Notes under the pieces: generated by a model
Seen by the model: the letters and a program-made list of their open reading frames with translations, nothing else
Told to the model about the DNA's origin: nothing
Database searches by the model: none
Position numbers and translations under genes: made by a program
DNA from: Chitinophagaceae bacterium
Lineage (GTDB): Bacteria > Bacteroidota > Bacteroidia > Chitinophagales > Chitinophagaceae
Direction of reading: 5' to 3'
DNA length: 64,000 nt
NCBI GenBank assembly: GCA_016787065.1
Contig: JAEUVD010000002.1
Coordinates: 62,001 to 126,000, forward strand
Shown here: positions 50,125 through 59,513 of the stretch, piece by piece
Position numbering within the stretch: the stretch's first letter is position 1
Layout of the letters: every line of letters starts with the position of its first letter

Positions 50125-50216
50125 GTGGATTTAGTTAGGATACCCACTAATAAATTGCTAAACGCATATTCTGTGACTTTTGCTAATCCTCCTTCTTTTA
50201 ATAGCAATCCGCAGCT

Positions 50217-50224
50217 TACCTTTG
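50217..50224 (+). promoter_or_regulatory. -7 element (TACCTTTG) of kbl
   Basis: Full consensus match, 19 bases before the ATG. It is divergent from the pirin element about 90 bases away. Confidence 0.55.
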
Positions 50225-50243
50225 TGCCTCAATTTGTAACACC

Positions 50244-51431
50244 ATGAATCAAAAGTTTGTCGATCGCATAGCCTCAGAATTAGTAGCTATTGAAGAAGCC
50301 GGATTATTTAAACAAGAACGTGTAATTGCTTCTGAACAAGGACCTGAAATTATAGCCAACGGAAAATCAGTGCTGAATTTCTGTGCCAATAATTACCTCG
50401 GGCTTTCTTCGCATCCCAAAGCTATTGAAGCTGCGCATGAAACTATTCGTCAACGTGGATACGGCTTAAGTTCCGTACGATTTATTTGTGGTACGCAAGA
50501 CATTCATAAAACGCTTGAGCAAAAACTTTCTTCTTTCTTAGGAACAGAAGATACCATTTTATACTGCGCTGCCTTCGATGCCAATGGCGGTTTATTTGAA
50601 CCCTTATTGAATGAACAAGATGCAATTATTTCCGACGAGTTAAATCATGCATCTATTATTGACGGCGTTCGGTTGTGCAAAGCTGAACGTCATCGGTATA
50701 AACATAACGATATGGCAGAGTTGGAAGAAAAACTGAAAGCAACACAGCATTGTAGAAGTAGAATGATTGCAACTGATTCTGTATTTAGTATGGATGGAAC
50801 GATTGCCCAACTTGATAAAATTTGTGATTTAGCAGATCAATATGATGCCATTGTTATGATAGATGAATCGCATTCAAGTGGTTTTATGGGTAAGAATGGT
50901 CGAGGTGTGCATGAACTTCAAAACGTAATCGATCGAATTGATATTATTACCGGAACCTTAGGTAAAGCGCTTGGCGGTGCCAACGGTGGATTTACATCCG
51001 GTAGAAAAGAAATCATTTCTATGTTGCGACAAAAAAGTAGACCTTATCTATTCTCCAATACGGTTGCGCCGAATATTGTTGGTGCTTCTATTGCCATTCT
51101 TGATATGCTTACGCAAACTACGGCGCTTCGTGATAAATTAGAACGCAATACCTTATACTTCCGTGAAAAAATTACTGCAGCGGGCTTTGATATTAAACCG
51201 GGCATTCATCCTATCGTACCTATTATGCTTTATGATGCTGTATTAGCTCAAAAGATGGCTGCTCGAATGCTTGATGAAGGTATTTATGTAATTGGTTTCT
51301 TTTATCCGGTTGTAGCGAAAGGCAATGCTCGAATTCGTGTTCAAATATCTGCCGGTCATGAAACGGAACATCTCGATAAAGCCATTGCGGCATTTACGAA
51401 AGTGGGTAAAGAATTGGGTGTAATAAAATAA
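50244..51431 (+). CDS. kbl: 2-amino-3-ketobutyrate CoA ligase (glycine C-acetyltransferase)
   Basis: 395 residues, family length. PLP enzyme of the alpha-oxoamine synthase group. The cofactor lysine is Lys241 in IITGTLGKALGGANGGF; the PLP-stacking and acid-contact segments are IDESHSSGFMG and DELNHASIIDG. It splits 2-amino-3-ketobutyrate with CoA into glycine and acetyl-CoA, the second step of threonine degradation. The partner threonine dehydrogenase gene is not in this window. GANGG here matches KBL rather than KBL-like serine or aminolevulinate synthases. Confidence 0.94.
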   Translation: MNQKFVDRIASELVAIEEAGLFKQERVIASEQGPEIIANGKSVLNFCANNYLGLSSHPKAIEAAHETIRQRGYGLSSVRFICGTQDIHKTLEQKLSSFLGTEDTILYCAAFDANGGLFEPLLNEQDAIISDELNHASIIDGVRLCKAERHRYKHNDMAELEEKLKATQHCRSRMIATDSVFSMDGTIAQLDKICDLADQYDAIVMIDESHSSGFMGKNGRGVHELQNVIDRIDIITGTLGKALGGANGGFTSGRKEIISMLRQKSRPYLFSNTVAPNIVGASIAILDMLTQTTALRDKLERNTLYFREKITAAGFDIKPGIHPIVPIMLYDAVLAQKMAARMLDEGIYVIGFFYPVVAKGNARIRVQISAGHETEHLDKAIAAFTKVGKELGVIK

Positions 51432-51536
51432 CTCCATTAGAGTAGATCTTGAGCGCGAAGCATAAGACCCTTCTTCTCTGTATTTCGGCAAACAAGAACT
51501 ACGCTATTCTATTGATGTTAGGTTTGGCTTAAGTGT

Positions 51537-52289
51537 TTAATCACCACCGCCACAACCACCGCATCCGCCACTACAGCCTCCGCTGTCGCTTCCGCTATCA
51601 CCACCGCCATCAGAGGAGTCGGTGTCAGAAGCATCCAACCATGAATCATGTGCACCACCGCCATCAAAGCCTTCTCCACCCTCGCCATATCCATTAAACT
51701 CTGAAAAATTAGAGGAGTGAATTTCGGCTGGTTCAAAGGAAGAAACCAAAGGTCCTTCGGAGGAATACACCGAATCGGAATAGTTTTCTTTTTTTCTTGA
51801 AGTGGAAGCCGTGGTTGCCTGTTCATCAAACTTGGGTCGGCCCCAAAAAGCCTCTGGTGGATCTATACCAAATTCCAATTTATAGGCAATTAATGTATCG
51901 AGGTACTGTGCACTAAAACGTCCGGTTTCATCTTGAATAGGTACTAATTCCGGATAATGATCGAAGGGTTGAAGGAGAACCTCTTCACAAAATTCACGAT
52001 ATGCTTTACTGAATAAAATATGCTCATGCCAAATCATATCAATAACCGAGGAAGGTGTTACCTGAAAACCCTGCGTTACACCTAAGTAGACGAACTTTTT
52101 ATATTCTTCCATGGCGCGTAACACCGATCGTTTTTCCCATTGATGTTTATTAGAAATTTTCGTAGCGAAGGCATGCAAACTGGCATCAGTACCACCAAAC
52201 ATTTGTACAATACGTTCGGTTAGGTTCGGTGTTACTACATGTTGAAATGTATAGGCTTTAAGACGAAGCCATAACGCTTGTTTATTCAT
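51537..52289 (-). CDS. GRDP-like protein with Gly/Ser/Asp/Cys-rich tail
   Basis: 250 residues, no signal peptide. The core (about 15-150) has the GRDP-type motif VIDMIWHEHILFSKAYREFCEEV (His88, His90) followed by FDHYPEL (His111), as in plant glycine-rich domain proteins (PF07173). A linker of about 50 low-complexity residues follows. The end is glycine-rich with Asp/Ser and Cys (GGGDSGSDSGGCSGGCGGCGGGD). Bacterial members are not characterised to my knowledge. The three His could bind a metal, and the Cys-Gly tail could bind metal or form disulfides. Both are inference. Confidence 0.8.
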   Translation of the reverse strand: MNKQALWLRLKAYTFQHVVTPNLTERIVQMFGGTDASLHAFATKISNKHQWEKRSVLRAMEEYKKFVYLGVTQGFQVTPSSVIDMIWHEHILFSKAYREFCEEVLLQPFDHYPELVPIQDETGRFSAQYLDTLIAYKLEFGIDPPEAFWGRPKFDEQATTASTSRKKENYSDSVYSSEGPLVSSFEPAEIHSSNFSEFNGYGEGGEGFDGGGAHDSWLDASDTDSSDGGGDSGSDSGGCSGGCGGCGGGD

Positions 52290-52304
52290 TGCATCTGTTT
52301 GCTT

Positions 52305-52312
52305 TAAAAGTA
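52305..52312 (-). promoter_or_regulatory. -7 element (TACTTTTA) of the GRDP-like gene
   Basis: Five of six fixed positions, 15 bases before the ATG. Confidence 0.4.
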
Positions 52313-52605
52313 AATACTTTCCGTGATTCCGGAATAGAAAATGGCTTTAAGTAAATGTTAGTTTCCCGTCAAGTTTTGTTCGGTAAGTATAACTCCGATT
52401 TCATTCGTGGAATTCTAGCTTATAACCAACAGGTATCAAGGTAAACGTTGATGTGTTCGCAGCAGAAGAAATTCATTTGCGTACGAGATTATTTCTACTT
52501 ATGCAGCGCGTTTTCCTCCGGTCTTCACATAGTACAACGATAGGCAGGAAGAGGATATACAAAAAATATTTCCACTATTTTCTATGTAACCGTCATTTCA
52601 CACTC

Positions 52606-52613
52606 TACATTTA
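52606..52613 (+). promoter_or_regulatory. -7 element (TACATTTA), leaderless spacing, K+ channel gene
   Basis: Five of six fixed positions, four bases before the GTG start at 52618. Confidence 0.45.
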
Positions 52614-52617
52614 GGTC

Positions 52618-53793
52618 GTGAAAAACAAAGTGCTCATTCTTGGAAAAGGCCATATTGGCTACCGTTTAAAACGACAACTTTGTGCTGATAATTTTGATGT
52701 ATTTACATCCTCTGCAGATGTATTAATGGCTGGCCATGAGGAAGAGTCGGTTGTGGAATCTGTAAACTCGTATGTTCAAAGTTTGAATCCGGAATCGCTA
52801 TCTATGATTTATTTGTTAGATGATAAGGATGAAACTAATCTTCAACTCATAATTATACTCATATCCCTGTATCCTGATGTGCCCATTACAGCATCCTTAT
52901 TCAACGAAAATTTGATTCCTCATCTTCTTGTACAAGGTAAAAATCTATCGGTTATAAATCCGGCTAAATTAGCTGCGCCACATTTTGTAAAAGCATTGTA
53001 TCATGAGGTTGAACGAAGAGAAGTGGTAACAGTACCACAACATAAAACTCCGATTACACCGCCTTATAAAATCTCGCTCATCGAAAAACTGCTCATACTC
53101 TTTGCCATCATTTTATGTAACGCGGTTTTATTCTTTCATTTTGAAGAACATCTCCCTTGGATGGATGCTATCTATTTTGTTATCGTTACAGCAGCCACCG
53201 TAGGCTATGGCGATATCAGCATGATTCATTCCGATGTAAGTACGAAAATAGCGGTTATTCTTCTCATCTTCTCTTCCACCGTTTTGGTATGGATGATTTT
53301 TTCACTCACCATCGATGCCTTTTTAAAACGCAGAATTCAGCTTTCCTTAGGGCGAAAAAAATACCATTTGAAGAACCATATTGTAGTGTGTGGTTTGGGG
53401 CGACTAGGTTTTTTTGTGGTTGAAGAACTACTGCGAAATAATGAACGGGTCATTATTATTGAAACGAATGAACAAGCACGACATCTTGATTATTTTCGTC
53501 ATTTAGGTGCTGAAGTGTATATCGGTGATGGCAGACAAACAAAGGTGCTCGATGATGTAAATATTGCAGAAGCTAAAGCGCTTATCTCAGTTATCAACAA
53601 TGATTCTATGAACCTTGAAATCGGATTGAATGCACGTACCTTTCAACCCGATCTGCGACTTATTCTTCGAATCTTTGAAGAAAAAATGGCGGAGAAAATT
53701 AAAAATATTCTGAACATCCATTTATCAATCAGCGCCTCTGTTATTGTTGAAGGAAAGCTCTTTCAAATTTTAAAGGAAAAGCAACAAGGCTAA
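52618..53793 (+). CDS. Potassium channel with N- and C-terminal RCK/TrkA-N domains
   Basis: 391 residues from a GTG. An N-terminal Rossmann-type domain (VLILGKGHIGYRLKRQL, Gly-x-Gly-x-x-Gly at 9-14) comes first. Two membrane helices with the selectivity filter TVGYGD (194-199) make the pore. A second TrkA-N domain (VVCGLGRLGFFVVEE, 259-264, with a conserved acidic residue in IIIETNEQA) follows. It conducts potassium across the inner membrane and is gated by ligand binding to the RCK rings. Having an RCK-like domain in front of the pore as well as behind it is unusual. The GTG is supported by the -7 element four bases before it. The stop overlaps the convergent DUF1684 stop. Confidence 0.9.
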   Translation: MKNKVLILGKGHIGYRLKRQLCADNFDVFTSSADVLMAGHEEESVVESVNSYVQSLNPESLSMIYLLDDKDETNLQLIIILISLYPDVPITASLFNENLIPHLLVQGKNLSVINPAKLAAPHFVKALYHEVERREVVTVPQHKTPITPPYKISLIEKLLILFAIILCNAVLFFHFEEHLPWMDAIYFVIVTAATVGYGDISMIHSDVSTKIAVILLIFSSTVLVWMIFSLTIDAFLKRRIQLSLGRKKYHLKNHIVVCGLGRLGFFVVEELLRNNERVIIIETNEQARHLDYFRHLGAEVYIGDGRQTKVLDDVNIAEAKALISVINNDSMNLEIGLNARTFQPDLRLILRIFEEKMAEKIKNILNIHLSISASVIVEGKLFQILKEKQQG

Positions 53794-54401
53794 TCCTTCG
53801 GTTCGTTTTTAAATCGCTTTTCGCCTGCTTCTACGGTAAGATTCAGGAAATTTTCTTTCGGTGGTATCGGACAAGAATATCCTCCCTTATACGCACAATA
53901 CGGATTATATGCCTTATTAAAATCGATGATTAATTTATTGGAGAAAATATCGTTGATACTAAAATCCAAATAGCGCCCGCCACCATACGTTTCGGTTCCA
54001 CTGCTTACATCAGTAAATGGAATGAATAATAAATCCTCAAGTCCTTTTTGGGTTCTAAGTGTAACACTTTGATAAATGTACAACGAACATCGCTGCCCTT
54101 TAAGTTCAAACTCCACAACACCGTAAACCACATAGGGCTTGAGCTTACCGCTATGTGTTTTCATATCAAAGCCAATGGTATCTTCTATTCGTTTGAATTG
54201 CGCAGTAACTAGGTACGACGAATTCACCGGATAGAAATCAAGGTATTTAAAGTCACTTTTTTTCAACGGGCTATTTTCCTCTTCCAAAAAAGCTTTTTTA
54301 TAACTTTCACGATGTTCGAGAATTGTTTGTTCGTAGGTTTTTGTTTGAGCATGCGTTAGCAACACGCCCAACACACCAAGTACACAGAAAATATACTTCA
54401 T
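53790..54401 (-). CDS. Secreted DUF1684 protein
   Basis: 203 residues. Signal peptide (about 1-18, ending THAQ). The DUF1684 signature is present: ETYGGGRYLDF, IIDFNKAYNPYCAY, and YSCPIPPKENFLNLTVEAGEK. Two Cys (CAYKGGYSC) are in the conserved region. Extracytoplasmic; function unknown. It lies 9 bases downstream of the GNAT gene on the same strand and probably shares its transcript. Its TAG and the TAA of the convergent potassium channel overlap within four bases. Confidence 0.9.
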   Translation of the reverse strand: MKYIFCVLGVLGVLLTHAQTKTYEQTILEHRESYKKAFLEEENSPLKKSDFKYLDFYPVNSSYLVTAQFKRIEDTIGFDMKTHSGKLKPYVVYGVVEFELKGQRCSLYIYQSVTLRTQKGLEDLLFIPFTDVSSGTETYGGGRYLDFSINDIFSNKLIIDFNKAYNPYCAYKGGYSCPIPPKENFLNLTVEAGEKRFKNEPKD

Positions 54402-54410
54402 GCTGCTAAG

Positions 54411-54962
54411 TTATGTATTCTGATTATGTAAAAATTCTTCTTTCAGCAAACCATAAATAATTGAATCTTGAAGTACGCCCTCTTTATGATAATGTTGACG
54501 CAAGTGACCTTCTTGCTTAAACCCAAATTTCAACACCAGTGATTGTGAAGCCACATTCATAGGTCCAATACAAGCTTCTACACGATTCAGATTCATCTCA
54601 TTAAAACCGTATGTAAGAATAGCTTGAACTGCTTCCGACATATAGCCATGCTTCTTATCTTCTTCATTAAAAATCATATAGCCAATTTCAGAACGACGAT
54701 GTTCGGGATACCAATTATGAAAAGCCACATCACCCACTAAACGATTTTCAAGTTTATGATACATATAAAAGAATCGTACACTCGACCGATGGGTTGTGTA
54801 TCCTTTCATTGCTTTTTGGCGTGCTAATTCAAACGACTCGTCGGAAGTAAGATGAAACAATTCCTGTAATTCAGGTTTTGGTTTGGTAGCAAAGTATTGC
54901 TCCATCTGTTCAGCAGTATAAATTCGAATTAGAAGTCGTTTCGTACTAAGAATGCGATCCAT
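54411..54962 (-). CDS. GNAT-family N-acetyltransferase (RimJ/RimL-like)
   Basis: 183 residues. The start LSTKRLLIRIYTAEQ and the acetyl-CoA segment EIGYMIFNEEDKKHGYMSEAVQAILTYGF, ending in NLNRVEACIGPMNVASQSLVLKFGF, are typical of RimJ/RimL-type acetyltransferases. The target may be a ribosomal protein or another N-terminus. It follows the PNGase F-like gene with a one-base TAATG overlap and precedes DUF1684, so the three form an operon. Confidence 0.93.
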   Translation of the reverse strand: MDRILSTKRLLIRIYTAEQMEQYFATKPKPELQELFHLTSDESFELARQKAMKGYTTHRSSVRFFYMYHKLENRLVGDVAFHNWYPEHRRSEIGYMIFNEEDKKHGYMSEAVQAILTYGFNEMNLNRVEACIGPMNVASQSLVLKFGFKQEGHLRQHYHKEGVLQDSIIYGLLKEEFLHNQNT

Positions 54963-57900
54963 TATTCTACTATAACCTTTACGGTTCGATGGGCTGTGGT
55001 TAACAGATACATACCCTTTTGAAGGTCTGATAAATTGATGCGTAGGTTATTCTTGCGTTCCGAAAAAATACGACGAACAGTTCTACCCATCATATCTTTC
55101 ACTTCCACCAAATTATTTTCAGAAGACAAGCTTTCCGGAAGGAGTACATCAATCCAACCTGATGTTGGATTTGGATATACCGTTAGTTGGTCGTTCGGAT
55201 ACATTGTTTCAAAGGATAGCGGAAAATCAACGGTAAAATTTGTTTCAATAGAAGAACCAAAATCCATGTTGAATGTTTTGAAAATAGCACCTCCTAATTT
55301 GCGTAAACGGAACCAACCACTTCCTGCATTAGGGTTTGCCCAAAACGAAATACCATCGCCACCAGTATCTAGAAGTTTAATATTATAACAACCCGGTGCG
55401 AGATAAACCGTATCGGTATAGGTAGTATTATTACTAACATTATTTCGTTGATGAACTACATTTCCTAATTGATCTCTGATGGCATAAGAATTTTCAAATG
55501 CTTGCGCATTTGTTTTAAACGACACCACAATATTAGCCGGATACACAGGGGGTATATTAAATTTAGAGTGGAATACATTATTGTAACTATAACCATCACT
55601 TCCACCATTCGGGTTTTTTATTTCTGCATGAAATACATTATTCACGGTATCTAAACTTGTCCATAAATTATCATCACTCGGAATTTGCACTTCCAAAGAT
55701 TTCATTGATTCTAAATTGCCCGTCCAGGCGAAGGTTTGGTGAACAGGATTATTATTCACCCAATATTCAATAGTAGCTGAGGTAAGTGTTGTAGCCCCGG
55801 TATTTTGAATTATCACTTTCGGGTTGGCGCAAATAGCATTGGTACGCGCGTACTCTACTTTCAACGACGGATTTAATACATCCGTAACCGCAGCATCTAA
55901 GGTAAAATTTGGTGTTCCATAACTCACGAGTTGGTTACTCACCCAGTAACGACTATCGCCAGAGGCTGTATTCAAACCGTAATCGAAGGTTACCGTGTCG
56001 CCAGGATTAACAAAATTATCTAAAGGCATTTCCTTGGTATCGGTAGCCATGCCTGGACACCAACCAGCGCGATCGTACACCCAAGTACCTCCGGAAGGAT
56101 AAACCGGATTTTCACCACATGTTTTCCAAACATCCCAAACGTACTCCGGTGAGCCTCCATTCAAATTCATCCAATGTGTTTGTGAAAGAAATTCTCCCTC
56201 TTGTCCGTGACCCGTAATAGCGGTACGAATTTTAAATTTATTCGCTCCGGAAGGAAGTGGAATGGTTCGCGGTTCAAAATAACTATCATTTAAAATGTTT
56301 GTGTAACCTGTATTATCAACACGCCAAATATTATCGATGCTTCTCACTTCACGAGGTGGTGTTCCTACGATGAAAAGAAATTTTACATCCATATCTTCTT
56401 GCCATTGTCCGCCTGCATCCATGGTTAGTAATTTACTTCCCTTTAATATAGGTGCATAATCCGACATGTCGAAGGTGTATGTTTTTCCATTCACACCTAA
56501 ATCCAAACCATTACCATAAGGTGTTACGAATGACATGATTTGAAAACGTGAAGGATAAAATTTGTAATAATCTAGTTGTGTAATAGTAATTGTATTCGCC
56601 GTCGCATTTAAAACCGAATCTAATAAATTACCATTATCGCCGTCGTAGATATAGGTATAACCTGCAATGTAATGTTGTTGTGTGTCTACCGCTGAAATGC
56701 TTGTTCCATTCGTAGAAAAACTATACACCGTGTAAGGATTATTTGCTATAGAATCTAAAAGTGTATTACTTGTAATAGTTTGTGTATAAACACCTTGAAC
56801 AAAAGTTATAGCTGGGCGTATACTGAGCTCGTCAAAGCCACGAAAAATATCCTTTCCTTTTGTGAGGTGCCATACAGGACTATTCACCGTTGAAATAGCG
56901 GTTGTAGCTGCGTCATTACATTGCGTGCCATTACCTTCATTGAATTTGTAGTATCCTAATAAGTTAGCATATTGAGGATGTGCGGAGGTAACATCTTTTC
57001 GCATCCAAGTTTGGATGTCACTTTGAGAAAGCTCTGTATTCCAAATACTAAATTCATCCATCTTTCCGAAGTAAGGCACATCACCATTGTAGCCACTTCC
57101 GAGTACTAAATTATTTAACAGCAAACTAATTGTTTTATTCGAACCGGAATGCCATAAATTGCCATTTAGGTAGGTATTCATGATGCCTGTGGTGGTATTC
57201 TTAGTGAAAGTCCAGTAATTCCAACCATTCTCAAAAGCAGAAGTGGAATCAAATTTATCGATACGATCGTAACCGCTACCATTACCACAATCCCAATACA
57301 CACGTGAGTTACTCCAGGGTAAATGCACATTCAGTTGTCGACTACCCGTGTTCGTGTGTCCGTGTAACACAGAAGTATTGGTTGGCAGAATAGCGGCATT
57401 GCCCTTACTCCAAAACGCGATACTGACTTGGTCGTTGATGGTATTCCAATTGGTATTATTGAGGGCGAACATATTAGCTGAGGTAAAATCAAAATGGTAA
57501 TCGTTACCGGCACTGCTGAGTCCGCTAATAAATGAGGTTGCATCGCTTGTAACCGTAGTGGAGGTTCCTGATGTTGCGTTACTGTATGAAAATTCGATTA
57601 AAATATTATCGGTACCATTCCAGTTGAACGGGTTGTAAAAATGAAGTTGATTTAACCCTGTTGTGAACGTTGTATTCAAAAAATAAACTTCTGTAAAACC
57701 GGTTAATTCGGGAGAAGAAGCATTGAGGGCAGTTTGAGAACTATGTTTCATTCTAATTTTCAGAAACTTGGCATCACTACCGGCTGTAGATACCTGTAAT
57801 TGAATTCCGGTAATATTACCGGCTAACATACCACTTGTTTGTAGTTCGGCAGCCGTCCAAAGAAACTGACTTTTATGCTCCGGAAGTTGTGTGCGAAACG

Positions 57901-58384
57901 GTTCATTCTGTAGAGAAGCTCCTGTACCGGTAGTATAAAAATTCTCACTCGTTGTAGCGGTGATGGTAACTTGTTGTTGATTGTATTGGTAATAGGTATA
58001 AGTAGGTAAAGCAGTGTATGGAAAACTGGTTCCGCTAAAACCTGGAATAATATGGGAAGGGTGTTTTGATTTTACTGAATCTGTTTTCGTGGAATCGGTA
58101 ACATAAGTATTACAACTATAATCCCATTCGCCGCAACCCAAGGTTCCACTTGGCGGTACCTGACTGCCAACGGCGCCTCCTTTACAACGCATGTTATAAA
58201 GCATTAGAATTTTTTCAAACGTTAAACCGGGTTGTGATGGAAAATTCACCATCATTTTCCGGTCACCTTGCCCGTAAGTATTTTGTGTGTAATCGAAAGC
58301 CTGAACCACGATGGTATCTCCGGCTACCTGTGCCTTTGAAACGATAGTTACGAGTAATAATAAGGATGTGATAAAACTACGCAT
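54962..58384 (-). CDS. Very large PNGase F-like secreted protein with LamG segment and type IX domain
   Basis: 1140 residues. Signal peptide (about 1-20). An N-terminal PNGase F-type beta-sandwich (about 20-115) has LYNMRCKGG and CGEWDYSCNTYV. A long insert follows, including a LamG/concanavalin-type segment (about 290-480, VSIAFWSKG, YFGKMDEFSIWNT). The PNGase F C-terminal domain (about 645-840) has ITGHGQEGEF, GTWVYDRAGWCPGMATD and WVSNQLVSYG. A CARDB-like region and the type IX sorting domain (VYPNPTSGWIDVLL) close the chain. PNGase F removes N-linked glycans from glycoproteins. Whether the catalytic residues are all present cannot be decided without alignment, so function is likely but not proven. 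Confidence 0.85.
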   Translation of the reverse strand: MRSFITSLLLLVTIVSKAQVAGDTIVVQAFDYTQNTYGQGDRKMMVNFPSQPGLTFEKILMLYNMRCKGGAVGSQVPPSGTLGCGEWDYSCNTYVTDSTKTDSVKSKHPSHIIPGFSGTSFPYTALPTYTYYQYNQQQVTITATTSENFYTTGTGASLQNEPFRTQLPEHKSQFLWTAAELQTSGMLAGNITGIQLQVSTAGSDAKFLKIRMKHSSQTALNASSPELTGFTEVYFLNTTFTTGLNQLHFYNPFNWNGTDNILIEFSYSNATSGTSTTVTSDATSFISGLSSAGNDYHFDFTSANMFALNNTNWNTINDQVSIAFWSKGNAAILPTNTSVLHGHTNTGSRQLNVHLPWSNSRVYWDCGNGSGYDRIDKFDSTSAFENGWNYWTFTKNTTTGIMNTYLNGNLWHSGSNKTISLLLNNLVLGSGYNGDVPYFGKMDEFSIWNTELSQSDIQTWMRKDVTSAHPQYANLLGYYKFNEGNGTQCNDAATTAISTVNSPVWHLTKGKDIFRGFDELSIRPAITFVQGVYTQTITSNTLLDSIANNPYTVYSFSTNGTSISAVDTQQHYIAGYTYIYDGDNGNLLDSVLNATANTITITQLDYYKFYPSRFQIMSFVTPYGNGLDLGVNGKTYTFDMSDYAPILKGSKLLTMDAGGQWQEDMDVKFLFIVGTPPREVRSIDNIWRVDNTGYTNILNDSYFEPRTIPLPSGANKFKIRTAITGHGQEGEFLSQTHWMNLNGGSPEYVWDVWKTCGENPVYPSGGTWVYDRAGWCPGMATDTKEMPLDNFVNPGDTVTFDYGLNTASGDSRYWVSNQLVSYGTPNFTLDAAVTDVLNPSLKVEYARTNAICANPKVIIQNTGATTLTSATIEYWVNNNPVHQTFAWTGNLESMKSLEVQIPSDDNLWTSLDTVNNVFHAEIKNPNGGSDGYSYNNVFHSKFNIPPVYPANIVVSFKTNAQAFENSYAIRDQLGNVVHQRNNVSNNTTYTDTVYLAPGCYNIKLLDTGGDGISFWANPNAGSGWFRLRKLGGAIFKTFNMDFGSSIETNFTVDFPLSFETMYPNDQLTVYPNPTSGWIDVLLPESLSSENNLVEVKDMMGRTVRRIFSERKNNLRINLSDLQKGMYLLTTAHRTVKVIVE

Positions 58385-58401
58385 GAAAATAAGTTGAGTT
58401 A

Positions 58402-58409
58402 CAAATATA
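58402..58409 (-). promoter_or_regulatory. -7 element (TATATTTG) of the PNGase F-like operon
   Basis: Full consensus match, 17 bases before the ATG. Confidence 0.55.
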
Positions 58410-58498
58410 GCGATGCGTGATGAATGTTAACGCATCCTGCGGATTAAGAAGGAATTCTTGCTGTACAATTCGGATGTTTAATAGATCGCTTGCCACCA

Positions 58499-59509
58499 TT
58501 AAACATCGTACATCGCTTTCATAGCACCAATGGTATCGATTATTTCAGTTTGAAGTGATTTTGGTTTCAGTACTTTTACCTGATTACCAAAGCCTAAAAT
58601 CATTGCTTTTAATTCATAGTTTATTACAAGGTTTAGCGTGATGTGTAATCCCTGTTTATTTTCTTTGATGATTTTTTGGGAATGATGCAACGGTTGCGAT
58701 TTCAGGTAATTCGTTTGTGCCGGATGAAACTGTAAAAGAATTTCTTCTGATTGCGTATTCGGTAAGGAAATACCAATTGTGGAGGTGAAGTAATTTTCGA
58801 TATCCAAGTTTTCTTCAATAAATGTTTGATTCATTTTCAACACATCTTTCATTCTATCAAAACCAAAAATCAGAAACTTGGCTTCTTTGGTTGGATGTAT
58901 GTCTTTACCAATCAAGTACATTCTATTGTTGTATTCTTTGATGAAATAAGGATGTACGGTATGTTTTTTTCCTTCCGGTTTATTGAAGGGCTGATAAAGA
59001 AATCGGATCACCTTTTTTTCATGGATAGCTTCTACTATTTCGCTCATGTATTCTATACCCAAATAGCGTCGCGGTTTATCAAACAATAATTTACTACCCT
59101 GTTGTTGATGTTGTTGTCGGCTTTGCTTTACCGAAACCGCAATTTTCTGAAGGGCGTCATCAAAGATTTTAATGGCGGGTATTTCTTTAAATTGTTCCAG
59201 AATGCCTACCGCTATTTCTAAACCTTGCAGGTCTTCCTCAGAAACCGGTATACGTTGTATAGAATAATCCTTATCGGTATAAATATAACCGCCATGTTCT
59301 TTACTGTATTCTAATGGAGCAAAATAACCAAGTGCCTCGCTATAGCGCATGGCATAGATATCTTTTTGAATACTGGATTCCGACACGGGAGTACCTAATT
59401 TTTCACTAACATACGTTATCAGCTCTTTTAGTTTTGGCGCATCCTTTTGCTTAGATGTTATGCGAGCATCAATTAAACGATAACGCGTAAGCGCATTTTT
59501 ATTATTCAC
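58499..59509 (-). CDS. WYL-domain transcriptional regulator
   Basis: 336 residues from a GTG. An N-terminal helix-turn-helix region (1-80; NKNALTRYRLIDARI and SSIQKDIYAMRY) precedes a WYL domain (about 140-215, VIRFLYQPFNKPEGKKHTVHPYFIKEYNNRMYLIG) and a WCX-like C-terminal part (about 225-330). WYL proteins are usually repressors that respond to nucleic acid or other ligands. The NKNALxRY start is the family start, which supports the GTG. A perfect inverted repeat lies between this gene and the divergent unknown gene, so self-regulation and control of that gene are likely. Confidence 0.9.
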   Translation of the reverse strand: MNNKNALTRYRLIDARITSKQKDAPKLKELITYVSEKLGTPVSESSIQKDIYAMRYSEALGYFAPLEYSKEHGGYIYTDKDYSIQRIPVSEEDLQGLEIAVGILEQFKEIPAIKIFDDALQKIAVSVKQSRQQHQQQGSKLLFDKPRRYLGIEYMSEIVEAIHEKKVIRFLYQPFNKPEGKKHTVHPYFIKEYNNRMYLIGKDIHPTKEAKFLIFGFDRMKDVLKMNQTFIEENLDIENYFTSTIGISLPNTQSEEILLQFHPAQTNYLKSQPLHHSQKIIKENKQGLHITLNLVINYELKAMILGFGNQVKVLKPKSLQTEIIDTIGAMKAMYDV

Positions 59510-59513
59510 AGGG

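Larger units (their letters stand above)
52290..52617. other. Gene-free region between the GRDP-like and potassium-channel genes
   Basis: Divergent intergenic region of 328 bases. Only two -7 elements (52305-52312 on minus, 52606-52613 on plus) can be supported. I find no RNA, terminator or repeat in the middle about 290 bases. Confidence 0.5.

Noticed and set aside
51518..51829. Minus-strand ORF overlapping the Gly/Cys tail
   Set aside because: Its repetitive sequence is the tail of the GRDP-like gene read in another frame.
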